DNA from: Dyadobacter sp. CY323
GTDB taxonomy: Bacteria; Bacteroidota; Bacteroidia; Cytophagales; Spirosomataceae
DNA: 45,627 bases
Reading direction: 5' to 3'
NCBI RefSeq assembly: GCF_021390245.1
Contig: NZ_JAJUXH010000021.1
Span: 1-45,627 of the forward strand
Shown here: in pieces, positions 17,006 to 25,935 of the stretch
Numbering within the stretch: position 1 is the first letter of the stretch
Layout of the letters: each line of letters begins with the position of its first letter
The notes under the pieces: model-generated
Told to the model about the DNA's origin: nothing
The model's database searches: none
What the model saw: the letters and a program-made list of their open reading frames with translations, nothing else
Made by a program: the position numbers and the translations under genes

Positions 17006-17340
17006 ACTACAATGCCTTCTTTAATAACATTAGAGCTTAGGAGCGCTTTACCAGGAAGGAGTTTGTGTGTAGTGAAAGGAATCGCAGAAATCCATAAATC
17101 ATATTTTAATCCAAGAGCACTTGTGATTGGGGAAAGAGCACTTATCTCCGCAAAAGTCCTGATCTCCTCATCATTCAAAACCACCAGATAATCAACGTCA
17201 GACTCCTCATGCTGTTCTCCGCGGGCGTAGGAACCAAATAAGATCACTTTGTTAAGCCGGCTGCCATATAGTTGGCTCACCTTGCTCACAAATTCTTCGG
17301 TCAACGCGGATATTGCTTGTGGAATTTTCCTTTTGCTCAT
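17002..17340 (-). CDS. MNT-type nucleotidyltransferase, probable antitoxin partner of the HEPN protein
   Basis: The 112-residue protein has the minimal nucleotidyltransferase signature ILFGSYARGEQHEESDVDYL (33-52), with Gly36-Ser37 and metal ligands Asp48 and Asp50. Known MNT proteins of this size counter HEPN toxins, some by adding AMP to the toxin. It begins 40 bp after the thrA stop and overlaps the HEPN gene by 4 bp (ATGA), so production of both should be coupled. Confidence 0.85.
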   Translation of the reverse strand: MSKRKIPQAISALTEEFVSKVSQLYGSRLNKVILFGSYARGEQHEESDVDYLVVLNDEEIRTFAEISALSPITSALGLKYDLWISAIPFTTHKLLPGKALLSSNVIKEGIVV

Positions 17341-17380
17341 GGCTCAAAGAGGTTGTATAATATCTGCAATTTAAAATCTT

Positions 17381-19837
17381 CTATCCCAAATAGCTACTGA
17401 TACTCATAATGTCGGCAAATACCCCCGATGCAGTTACCTCGGCCCCCGCGCCCGGACCTTTGATCACCAGTGGCCGGTCTTTATATCTCTCAGTCGTGAA
17501 CGATACAATGTTATCGCTGCCCGACAAGGTATAAAAAGGATGCTGCGAATCGACGGTTTTTAATTCGATACTTGCTTTTCCGTCTTCCAGCGTGGCAATG
17601 TATCTCAGCTTTTCCCCATTTGCTTCTGCATTGGCCTGATTGTCTGCGAAATACTGGTTTGAAATTTCCAGCTCCCGGAAGAATGCATCGACAGTAGGTG
17701 CATTCAAACAATTGCCAGGCAAGATCTGCGAAATCTTGATCTCCTCCGGTTCCAGCGGTACTCCTACTTCACGCGCCAGGATCAAAATTTTACGCCCGAC
17801 ATCCGCCCCGCTCAGGTCATCACGAGGATCCGGTTCCGTGAAACCTTTTGCTTTTGCCTCTCTGACGATATCTACAAACCGGTTTTCCGAATTGAAATTG
17901 TTGAATATATAGGATAAAGTACCCGAAAGGATCGCCTCGATTTTCAGGAATTTGTCACCGCTCGCCATTAAACCCTGGATCGTATTGATAATGGGCAGGC
18001 CTGCACCGACATTGGTTTCGTATAAAAACTTCACTCCCCGCTGTAATGCAGTCCGTTGCAAAGAAAGGTACTCCGAATAAGAGCCTGAATTGGCTACTTT
18101 ATTCGGCGTTACGACGGAAATGCTGGCGTCGAGAAGCATGTGATAATACTGAACAATATCCTTCTCCGAAGTACAATCCACAAAAACGCTGTTCGGCAAA
18201 TTGAGCTCGATAATGCGCTGCACAAAAGCAGGCAGGCTCGTTTTAACGCCTTCATCCATCACGCGGTCACGCCACTTTTCGGGTTCAATGCCGTCGGGAT
18301 CAAGCAGCATTTTTTTCGTATTAGTCAGCCCGGCGATATTCAGGTTCAAAAGCTTTTCCTCCCGCAGGAATTTTGTCTGGTTTCTGATCTGTTCCAACAA
18401 GGTACCTCCGATCAATCCCACACCCACGATAAACAGATTGAGCGAGCGAGTTTCGGAAAGGAAAAAGACACCGTGAATCGCATTCAATGCTTTTGACAGA
18501 TCACTTTTAGCAATCACAACCGAGATATTCAGCTCCGAAGATCCTTGCGCCGTAGCAACGACATTGATACCATTTTTACCCAAAACCGAAAAAAGTTTGC
18601 CCGAAACTCCGGTGCTTTTTTTCATTCCTTCACCGACAATGGCGATAATGGAAAGGTTTTTTTCAATGGAAATACTGTCGATATGACCTAAACTGATCTC
18701 CGTCGCAAATTCCCTTTCCAGCACTTCGCTCGCCCGTTGCGCATTTTTAGGATCGATCGAAAAACAAATGGAATGCTCGGAAGAAGCCTGCGAGATCAGG
18801 ATCACGCTGATCGCATGATTGGAAAGTGCAGTAAATAACCGGCCCGAGATCCCGGCAACCCCGATCATCCCGCTACCCTGAATGTTCACCAATGCAATCT
18901 CGTCAATCGACGATATCCCTGTGATCGCGTACTCCTTACCATTAGCGGATTTTTGGACATAAGTACCTTCAAAATCCACATTAAACGTATTGAGCACTTT
19001 TAATGTAATATTTTTGGCAAAAGCAGGTTGGAGGCTCGGCGGATAAATCACTTTTGCGCCAAAATGAGACAATTCCATTGCCTCCGCATACGATATGGAT
19101 GGAATTGTAAATGCATTGGCCACTTTCCTCGGATCGGCCGTCATCATTCCGTCCACATCCGTCCATATCTCAATCGAATCAGCGTCCAAGGCAGCTGCGA
19201 GAATGGAAGCCGTATAATCAGAACCTCCCCGGCCAAGTGTCGTAGTCACACCTTCGGCGGTAGAAGCTATAAAGCCGGTTACGCATTGTAATGCGGCCGT
19301 TTTTGCAAAAAATTCTAAAATCTGTTGATTAGTGATCTCAAAGTTTACATCGCCCATTCCATAAGTTGCATTGGTATGGATGATCTGGCGGGCATCGCAG
19401 AATTCAGCGTTCACGCCTTTGCTTTTCAATATTTCGGTGATCACCATGGTGGATAGCCGCTCACCAAAGCTCATGATCAGGTCCAAAGTCCGCTCGGATA
19501 ACTCTTTTATCCACGAAACACCGCGAAGAATATCTTCCAGTTCATTAAAAAGGCCCCTCACGCCAGCAAACGTACTGCTCTGGTTTTTTACGGGTATCAA
19601 ACCGCGTACCACGGCGAAATGGCGTTCTTCAACTCCTTTTAGAAAATCGATATACTCAGGATTTCCGGCAGAAGCCATTTTACCGATCTCGATCAGGCGG
19701 TTGGTAACCCCGCCCATGGCTGAAAATACGACTGCAAACCGCTCCCCTTTTGCAAGGTTTTCTTCAAGGATTTTGATTACCGTTTTAATGCTGTCAACCG
19801 AACCGACAGAAGTGCCGCCAAATTTAAGAACCTTCAT
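17381..19837 (-). CDS. thrA: Bifunctional aspartate kinase/homoserine dehydrogenase
   Basis: I start at 19837 (MKVLKFGGTSVGS), where the aspartokinase fold begins; codons farther upstream are not conserved-looking. The 818-residue enzyme has the N-terminal kinase (KFGGTSVG; TTLGRGGSDYTA), two ACT-like regulatory repeats (about 310-460), and a homoserine dehydrogenase with the NAD(P) motif FIVGVGLIGGT near 465 and GAGLPIINTIQ. It catalyses the first and third steps from aspartate toward threonine and is usually inhibited by threonine through the ACT domains. It heads the operon thrA-MNT-HEPN-thrB. Confidence 0.94.
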   Translation of the reverse strand: MKVLKFGGTSVGSVDSIKTVIKILEENLAKGERFAVVFSAMGGVTNRLIEIGKMASAGNPEYIDFLKGVEERHFAVVRGLIPVKNQSSTFAGVRGLFNELEDILRGVSWIKELSERTLDLIMSFGERLSTMVITEILKSKGVNAEFCDARQIIHTNATYGMGDVNFEITNQQILEFFAKTAALQCVTGFIASTAEGVTTTLGRGGSDYTASILAAALDADSIEIWTDVDGMMTADPRKVANAFTIPSISYAEAMELSHFGAKVIYPPSLQPAFAKNITLKVLNTFNVDFEGTYVQKSANGKEYAITGISSIDEIALVNIQGSGMIGVAGISGRLFTALSNHAISVILISQASSEHSICFSIDPKNAQRASEVLEREFATEISLGHIDSISIEKNLSIIAIVGEGMKKSTGVSGKLFSVLGKNGINVVATAQGSSELNISVVIAKSDLSKALNAIHGVFFLSETRSLNLFIVGVGLIGGTLLEQIRNQTKFLREEKLLNLNIAGLTNTKKMLLDPDGIEPEKWRDRVMDEGVKTSLPAFVQRIIELNLPNSVFVDCTSEKDIVQYYHMLLDASISVVTPNKVANSGSYSEYLSLQRTALQRGVKFLYETNVGAGLPIINTIQGLMASGDKFLKIEAILSGTLSYIFNNFNSENRFVDIVREAKAKGFTEPDPRDDLSGADVGRKILILAREVGVPLEPEEIKISQILPGNCLNAPTVDAFFRELEISNQYFADNQANAEANGEKLRYIATLEDGKASIELKTVDSQHPFYTLSGSDNIVSFTTERYKDRPLVIKGPGAGAEVTASGVFADIMSISSYLG

Positions 19838-19990
19838 TATAAAGCTATATTCGAATATGCAGTGGATAAATGTCAAAACGCGGGTTCTGACCGGGTGCAA
19901 ATATAACAATTCCGGGGGAAGGCTTGCTGTGACGAGACACCCTTTACTCGGGCCAGGTTGCGAAATAGTTTACAGACCTGGTATAAAAGA

Positions 19991-20027
19991 AAAAACCGGC
20001 CGGATGTGCGGCATCCGGCCGGTTTTT
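19991..20027. terminator. Strong terminator downstream of the beta-barrel gene
   Basis: A GC-rich hairpin, AAAACCGGCCGGATG pairing with its exact complement, is flanked by A and T runs so it can act in both directions. It is 18 bp past the stop of the outer membrane protein gene and upstream of thrA. Confidence 0.85.
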
Positions 20028-20044
20028 CCAAAGTTTAATGGTAA

Positions 20045-20785
20045 TTAAAATGCCAATCCTAATCCTGCACCCACATTTACAACGCCGATAAAGCGCTTGG
20101 CACTCACGGGTTCCGAAAAATCCAGCGTTCCTCTGACTACCTTAATGGTAACATCTTTAATCTCAGCCTCGGCACCAATTACATCTCCACCCAGCTGAAA
20201 ATACAACGCTCCTGCCAGCGGGACACGCAAACTAAGGCCTCCCGCAAGCCCGAATGCACTGGTAGAAGCCGGCTGTAAATCCACTGTAATGGGATCCCCG
20301 CCCGTCTCAGCCGTTCCGAGTAATTTGACGGAAGGTGAGTCAGCCCAGACTTTACCTCCCTGCGCGTGCAGTTCGATTTGTGTACGTCCAAAGTTGATAT
20401 ACAATGCCGGGCCGACCATCAATGCATTCAATTTCCAGCGAGAAACATTACTTTGCCAGTTGAACCTTTCACCTAAAACTTCTGCATATGAATTCGCTTT
20501 ATCTATGATTGGCTGCGAGTTCGTTTTATTATGGTTCATACTGCCCGAGGCGCGCAGGCCGATCCATCGGGCGATGCGGACATCAAAGTTGGCCTGTCCG
20601 TAATACCCTGAACTGGTCAAGCCTGCAAATGGGTCATCGAGTTTTTCACGCGCAAGCTCGCCTACCGGCAAACTGTACCCACCTGTTACTGAGAAAAATG
20701 CCCGTGTATTTTGTGCATTTGCACGCACGTGTGCGAATAGAGAAAGTGTCAGAAAAAAGAGGCAATTGTTGAGAGTAATCTTCAT
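20045..20785 (-). CDS. Outer membrane beta-barrel protein
   Basis: I start at 20785, where MKITLNNCLFFLTLSLF begins a clean signal peptide ending ...ANAQ; the frame is open upstream to 20836 but without a signal-like start. The 246-residue product has alternating amphipathic strands typical of small porin-like barrels in Bacteroidota, with GLGLAF at the C-terminus. No enzymatic motif is present. A well-formed Bacteroidota promoter lies about 65-95 bp upstream. Function unknown. Confidence 0.75.
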   Translation of the reverse strand: MKITLNNCLFFLTLSLFAHVRANAQNTRAFFSVTGGYSLPVGELAREKLDDPFAGLTSSGYYGQANFDVRIARWIGLRASGSMNHNKTNSQPIIDKANSYAEVLGERFNWQSNVSRWKLNALMVGPALYINFGRTQIELHAQGGKVWADSPSVKLLGTAETGGDPITVDLQPASTSAFGLAGGLSLRVPLAGALYFQLGGDVIGAEAEIKDVTIKVVRGTLDFSEPVSAKRFIGVVNVGAGLGLAF

Positions 20786-20848
20786 GAAAAATGGCTTTGA
20801 TTTGATGCAGAAACGCCGTTTGGAACCGAATTCCAATTAAGCTAACAT

Positions 20849-20881
20849 CAAACATACTTGTTTTATTACATTTTCAGCAAA
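20849..20881 (-). promoter_or_regulatory. Bacteroidota-type promoter of the beta-barrel gene
   Basis: On the minus strand TTTG (20881-20878) is followed after 21 nt by TATGTTTG (20856-20849), matching the known -33 TTTG and -7 TAnnTTTG elements. The leader to the chosen start at 20785 would be about 60 nt. Confidence 0.65.
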
Positions 20882-20997
20882 TCCCTTCGTTTGGGGAAAT
20901 TTTATCAACACAATATTATATAAACGCCCTCAAAACGCTTCATTTGGGTGTTGGTATAAAAATGGTAGCTGCCATTTCAAACTAAATCAATAAACCC

Positions 20998-21255
20998 ATG
21001 AACAGTCAAGAAACAGATGATCAGGCAAGAGCTACCAAAAAAACCGGAAACGTGTGGAAATGGATATTGGGTGTGGGTGTAGTATTGATGCTTATCGCTT
21101 TCTGGGGTGGCTTTTTTAACCATGACGGAAACTTTGGTGAATCTGACAATCCATCTGAAAATTCCGCAGCAGCGATCTCCGACTCGACAGCTTCCGATAC
21201 AACCATGACAACCGATCCGGATACGATTATGGAACACGTTCGCGGTACCGAATAG
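20998..21255 (+). CDS. Small single-pass membrane protein, unknown function
   Basis: The 85-residue protein has a hydrophilic start, one membrane helix at about 19-41 (VWKWILGVGVVLMLIAFW), and a short Asp/Ser/Thr-rich tail. I do not recognise a family. It is divergent from the beta-barrel gene, and its stop codon TAG directly abuts the stop of the large oxidoreductase gene on the other strand, with no base between them. Confidence 0.6.
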   Translation: MNSQETDDQARATKKTGNVWKWILGVGVVLMLIAFWGGFFNHDGNFGESDNPSENSAAAISDSTASDTTMTTDPDTIMEHVRGTE

Positions 21256-24213
21256 TTATCTCAATAAAGCATTCCATAAAATTTCGACAGGATGTAATGC
21301 CTTACGTCCTGTCCCATCTTTGATCTGGTGCCGGCAGCTTGTCCCTGCGGCAGCAATAATAACTTCCTCAGGCTGCTGACGGACAGTCGGGAAAAGCACC
21401 AGCTCACCGATTTGCATGGAAACATCATAGTGTTCTTCTTCATAACCGAATGAGCCTGCCATACCGCAGCACCCGGACGGAATGAGTTGCACCTGGTAAT
21501 TTTCAGGCAACGATAATGCTTTTTTTGATGCAGTTAATGTAGATAATGCTTTTTGATGACAATGCCCGTGCAGCTTAATAAGCTGCTTTTTTTGTGTAAA
21601 AACACTTTTGCTTAATCTTTTCGCATCGATTTCCCGGGCGATGAATTCTTCAAACAACAATGCATTTTCGGAGATTTTCTGCGCATCGCCGCGTTGATTT
21701 TCAGGTACTAAATCGACATATTCATCCCGGAATGACAATATAGCCGAAGGTTCTATTCCGATTAAAGGTGTTTCGTAAGTAATCTTATTCTTCAATAATC
21801 CGACGTTTTCAATGGCCAGCTTCTGCGCTTCTTTTACAAAACCTTTGGAAAGGTAAGACCGCCCCGATTCTTTATGTTCGGGTATAACTACCTCATAACC
21901 TAGCGATTCCAGCAATTCAACAGCCTTTTTACCAACCTCGACATCGTTATAGTTTGTGAATTCATCACAAAACAGAAAAACCTTACCGATTCTGCCACTA
22001 CTTTTTCCAGTCTTTTTTGCCCGTTTTTCCCACCATTGTTTCAAAGTAACATTTTGCAATAACGGCATGCTGCGGTCCGGATGGAACCCAACCATTTTAT
22101 TGGCCACTTTTCGAAGTGAAGGTGTACCAAAAACGCCATTAAACGCCCAGGGAGCAATGGATGCCAGTTTCATTTGTTTAGAAAAATTGGCGATCAGTCG
22201 GCTTCGGAGAGGTACTCCATGACTTTCGTAATACTTCTGCGTGAATTCCGCCTTCATTTTACCAATATCCACACTCGATGGGCATTCCGACTTGCAGCCT
22301 TTGCAGGAAAGACAAAGGTCCAGCACTTCTTTAACCATATCCTGGCTTACTGTTTTCTGCTTTTCCTTCGGCGGTGTAAAATATTGTCTCAGAATGTTGG
22401 CACGTGCACGGGTTGTATCCCGTTCGCGCCGGGTTGCCATGTAGCTGGGACACATGGTACCGCCGGTCAATTCTGTTTTCCGGCAATCTCCTGATCCACT
22501 GCACTTTTCTGCCAGCCGAAGCATTCCCTCCTGTCGTGAGAAATCGAAAATCGTTTGAATTTCCGGCTGCTTTTTATCCTGCTCGTAACGCAGGAACTCG
22601 TTCATTGGCGGCGTATCGACAATCTTATTTGCATTAAAAATCCCGTTCGGGTCCCAAATGCGTTTTACCTGCCGGAACATTTCGTAAACCTCCTCGCCCA
22701 TCATAAAAGGGATGAACTCTCCTCTCAACCGCCCGTCGCCATGCTCACCCGATAATGCGCCATTGTACTTTTTCACAAGTACTGCGGTATCTGCCAGTAC
22801 TTGTCTGAATTGCTGCTTTCCCTCACTCGTTTTGAGGTTGATCATCGGCTCCACATGCAGTTCCCCCGCACCTGCGTGCGCATAATACGAGGCATGTAAC
22901 CCGTGACTTTTCAAAAGAACTTCAAGTTCTTCAATGTATTCCGGCAGATCTTCGACAGCTACCGCGCAATCCTCAATCAAATTGACGGGCTGGGTATCTC
23001 CCGGCAAGTTTCTGATCAGCCCCAAACCTGCTTTTCGTATATCCCAGGCTTTGTTCGCATCATCGCCAAACAACAATGGGAAGGCATAACCCAGACTTTC
23101 GGCGTTCAATTGCGCGATCAGTGCGCTCGCCTGGCTTTCAACTTCCGTATTATCATTTCCCCAGAATTCGACCATTAACAATGCTGCGGGATCACCTTGC
23201 ATGAAAAACCGGTTATGCGAGTATACCGTATGATCTTTGGTGAAATCCATGATGTACTTATCGACCAGCTCGGAAGCCTTCGGGTTATAAAGCATCGCGA
23301 CCCGGTTGGCATGCAATGCTTCTGCAACGGAATTGGTATGTACGCAAACGACGCCAACCGAAGCTGGCGGCGCATCGACCAAAGCCAGTTTGGCCTCAGT
23401 TACAAAGCATAATGTCCCCTCGGAGCCCGCGATCAGGTTACAGAGGTTTATTTCATTTTTCTCAAAATTGCGGACTAATGCATCCAGCGCATAACCTGAA
23501 TTCCGTCTGGTAACCGTCGGTTTAGGAAATTGTTTTTTGATTAATTCCTGATCCACCGGATTGGATATCAGCCCATACATACCAGCGGTAATGGCTTTTT
23601 CCTGCTGGCCTTTGGCCTGGTTCTGACCAATTTGTTGTGTATATTCTGAGGTAGTCTGATTCTTAAAAACAGCCTCCGAGCCATCGGAAAGCAATGCTTT
23701 TACTTCCAGCAAATGGTCCCGCGTGGCACCCCAGGTAATGGAATGCAGCCCGCACGAATTATTGCCGATCATTCCCCCGATCATCGCCCGGCTGGCGGTA
23801 GAAGTTTCAGGCCCGAAAAGCAGCTTGTGAGCAGCCAGATGTTTGTTCAGATCATCCCGGATCACGCCCGGCTGAACTCTTACCCATTTCTCCGCCGCAT
23901 TGATTTCCAATATTTTACCAAAATGTTTGGATATATCGACGACAATCCCGTTTCCCACCACCTGCCCCGCCAATGAGGTACCGGCCGCACGTGGAATGAG
24001 GGTCACTTTGTTATTTTTCGCAAATTCAATGAGGTGACGAATGTCTTCAACGGTCCGGGGCAATGCAACGGCCAGGGGCATTTCCTGGTATACCGACGCA
24101 TCCGTGGCATAAATGGATTTTTGTGCTGCGTGCAACGTGGATTCGTCGTAATATAGCTCCCCCTCAAATTGAGAACGAAGTGAATTAAATTGAAAAACAG
24201 AAACGCGGGTCAT
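21256..24213 (-). CDS. FAD/Fe-S D-2-hydroxyacid dehydrogenase (D-lactate dehydrogenase/GlcD-GlpC fusion type)
   Basis: The 985-residue protein joins a FAD-binding PCMH domain (about 35-275, with RAAGTSLAGQ and GPETSTASRAMIGGMIGNNS), a FAD-oxidase C-terminal domain (about 275-540), Fe-S ligands near 567-590 (CSGSGDC...C) and 636-647 (CLSCKGCKSECP), and a CCG domain with SGCCGMAGSFG near 914. This layout is that of YdiJ-like D-2-hydroxyglutarate or D-lactate dehydrogenases that pass electrons to the quinone pool. Exact substrate unclear. It is monocistronic, divergent from the thioredoxin-fold gene. Confidence 0.88.
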   Translation of the reverse strand: MTRVSVFQFNSLRSQFEGELYYDESTLHAAQKSIYATDASVYQEMPLAVALPRTVEDIRHLIEFAKNNKVTLIPRAAGTSLAGQVVGNGIVVDISKHFGKILEINAAEKWVRVQPGVIRDDLNKHLAAHKLLFGPETSTASRAMIGGMIGNNSCGLHSITWGATRDHLLEVKALLSDGSEAVFKNQTTSEYTQQIGQNQAKGQQEKAITAGMYGLISNPVDQELIKKQFPKPTVTRRNSGYALDALVRNFEKNEINLCNLIAGSEGTLCFVTEAKLALVDAPPASVGVVCVHTNSVAEALHANRVAMLYNPKASELVDKYIMDFTKDHTVYSHNRFFMQGDPAALLMVEFWGNDNTEVESQASALIAQLNAESLGYAFPLLFGDDANKAWDIRKAGLGLIRNLPGDTQPVNLIEDCAVAVEDLPEYIEELEVLLKSHGLHASYYAHAGAGELHVEPMINLKTSEGKQQFRQVLADTAVLVKKYNGALSGEHGDGRLRGEFIPFMMGEEVYEMFRQVKRIWDPNGIFNANKIVDTPPMNEFLRYEQDKKQPEIQTIFDFSRQEGMLRLAEKCSGSGDCRKTELTGGTMCPSYMATRRERDTTRARANILRQYFTPPKEKQKTVSQDMVKEVLDLCLSCKGCKSECPSSVDIGKMKAEFTQKYYESHGVPLRSRLIANFSKQMKLASIAPWAFNGVFGTPSLRKVANKMVGFHPDRSMPLLQNVTLKQWWEKRAKKTGKSSGRIGKVFLFCDEFTNYNDVEVGKKAVELLESLGYEVVIPEHKESGRSYLSKGFVKEAQKLAIENVGLLKNKITYETPLIGIEPSAILSFRDEYVDLVPENQRGDAQKISENALLFEEFIAREIDAKRLSKSVFTQKKQLIKLHGHCHQKALSTLTASKKALSLPENYQVQLIPSGCCGMAGSFGYEEEHYDVSMQIGELVLFPTVRQQPEEVIIAAAGTSCRHQIKDGTGRKALHPVEILWNALLR

Positions 24214-24342
24214 CAGGATTTAGGAATGAATTGAATTGAAAAGCGAAGTTAAAGGAAGTAAAGACTAATGAGACTTCATGTACGTATATTGGCACAGTTT
24301 TTACAATTTATGTAAAGACCATCCATTCATACTATATACAAA

Positions 24343-25800
24343 ATGAGAAACGCTACACTACTGATATTGATTTTTACAAGTTTATTCGTAAAAGCCCAAA
24401 ATACCGCAACTATAACCCTTACTGCCTCAAAACAAGGCCCGGCAAATGTCACGTTGATCAGCGAAGATGTTCATTTCCACCCCAACCTGGGCATCGGGCT
24501 TGCCGATGTAAAGCTGGAACCTGTCGTGTCTGTCAATTTCAATGAAAAGACTTCAGAGAAAGCAGTAATCCAGTTGAACGAGCCGAAAATGATGCGCCTG
24601 CAATATGGCGGCGGGGCTGTGAACAAAACCTGGATGCTGTTTTTGCAACCTGGCGATGATCTTTCCATCAATTTCGGAGACAATGGCGATGTAACGTTTA
24701 CCGGCAAGAATGCGAATTATCAGACGTTCCTGAAAAACTACTTCCTTGAAAATCAGTATCAATATTTGCCGGTGTTTGGCTATAAACCATCTCAGGTTGA
24801 TAATAAAAGTGTAGTTGTACAAAGTGATAGTTTAAAAAAGGTCAGGTTGGAAGCGTTTGAGAAATTCAAAACTGCGAATCCGGCTGTTCCTGCATTTGAA
24901 GCTTATGTACTGGCGACAACAGCGACCGAACCATCCGTAACACGCCGGGCGATCCAGGAACGCATGATGCGCCGCAACCGCGTAGCCCGACTGGATGATG
25001 CGCAGAAAAAAGAGCTGGAAGATTTTACTTTATCCGATTTCAAAATACAGTCTGATGATGCTTTGCTCAGCCAGGCATATCGGGATGAATTAAGAAACTG
25101 GGCACTCATTCCGTCTACCCGGAAATTCCCGTTACAAGCTGACAGCCGCTACGAGCTCAGCCCGGAAGCCATAAAAGATGTATATGCATTCAGCAAGGAA
25201 AAACTGGCGAATTATCCCAAACAAAAGGAATATCTGCTAACCTACTGGCTCAATTATGCCGCAACCGCAATTCCGACGATCGAAACCAGTAAAGCACTTT
25301 TGGAAGACTATAAGGCCACATTTCCGCAATCTCCCCATTCCGAATACATCACCAAGCTGATCCAAACCAAAGAATCTTTGAAACCCGGATCTGCGATTTC
25401 TGATGTGACCTTACTTGGCGTAGACAGCACTGCGGTTACCGTTTCATCGCTGCAAGGAAAGCCGGTTTGCATGGTATTTTCGTTCAGCATCGGCCAGCAC
25501 GAACCCGGATTAAAAGCTTTGGAGGACAAGTTCGGCAGCAAAGTGACTTTCGTTTACGTGTCTGTGGCGCCGGGTTTTGCACTTTCAACCTGGAAACAAT
25601 ACGCGAAAGCCCGCCCCAATGTGAAGCATTTGTGGGCCTCCGATGAAAATATTGAATTGCTGAAAGAGAAATATGCGATTGACATCCGGTATCCTTACTT
25701 GGTGCTCGATTCCGCCGGTAAAGTTGTAAACCGCTGGATCCCGCAGGAATTCCCCGACAACCGGGCGTTGAATGCGGAGTTGCAGAAGGTTGCTATGTAA
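24343..25800 (+). CDS. Thioredoxin-fold (TlpA-like) exported protein lacking the CxxC motif
   Basis: The 485-residue protein has a signal peptide (about 1-18, ending VKAQ), a beta-rich N-terminal region (about 20-130) like the DUF4369-type domain often fused to thioredoxins in Bacteroidota, a helical middle, and a C-terminal thioredoxin fold (about 345-485, PGSAISDVTLLGVDS to the end). At the active-site position the sequence is VFSFSIGQHEPGLKALE, so both redox cysteines are missing, although the fold's YPYLVLDSAGKVV cis-Pro region is kept. It may be a non-redox binding or scaffold protein. Confidence 0.75.
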   Translation: MRNATLLILIFTSLFVKAQNTATITLTASKQGPANVTLISEDVHFHPNLGIGLADVKLEPVVSVNFNEKTSEKAVIQLNEPKMMRLQYGGGAVNKTWMLFLQPGDDLSINFGDNGDVTFTGKNANYQTFLKNYFLENQYQYLPVFGYKPSQVDNKSVVVQSDSLKKVRLEAFEKFKTANPAVPAFEAYVLATTATEPSVTRRAIQERMMRRNRVARLDDAQKKELEDFTLSDFKIQSDDALLSQAYRDELRNWALIPSTRKFPLQADSRYELSPEAIKDVYAFSKEKLANYPKQKEYLLTYWLNYAATAIPTIETSKALLEDYKATFPQSPHSEYITKLIQTKESLKPGSAISDVTLLGVDSTAVTVSSLQGKPVCMVFSFSIGQHEPGLKALEDKFGSKVTFVYVSVAPGFALSTWKQYAKARPNVKHLWASDENIELLKEKYAIDIRYPYLVLDSAGKVVNRWIPQEFPDNRALNAELQKVAM

Positions 25801-25935
25801 GCGTTTGCGAAGCTGTAGCTTCGCCATTTATATTTGTAGGCCTCCGGCCGGTCATACTTGCAGATACATTTTCGTACTTGTGAACACCGGCCAGAGGCCT
25901 GAACATAGCAGGCACGAAGCGTAGCTTAGCGCCCA
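25801..25935. repeat. Palindromic intergenic repeat, copy 1, between convergent genes
   Basis: The gap between two converging genes holds a nested palindrome: an outer hairpin GCGAAGCT/AGCTTCGC (25807-25824), an inner inverted pair GGCCTCCGGCCGGT (25839-25852) and ACCGGCCAGAGGCC (25886-25899), and a right outer arm ending TAGCGCC. The same design recurs at 33901-34020, also between convergent genes. It is a REP-like family and may act as a two-way terminator. Confidence 0.75.

Noticed and set aside
19838..19909. Upstream start for thrA
   Set aside because: The aspartokinase fold starts at MKVLKFGGTS; the 24 codons before it look non-conserved.
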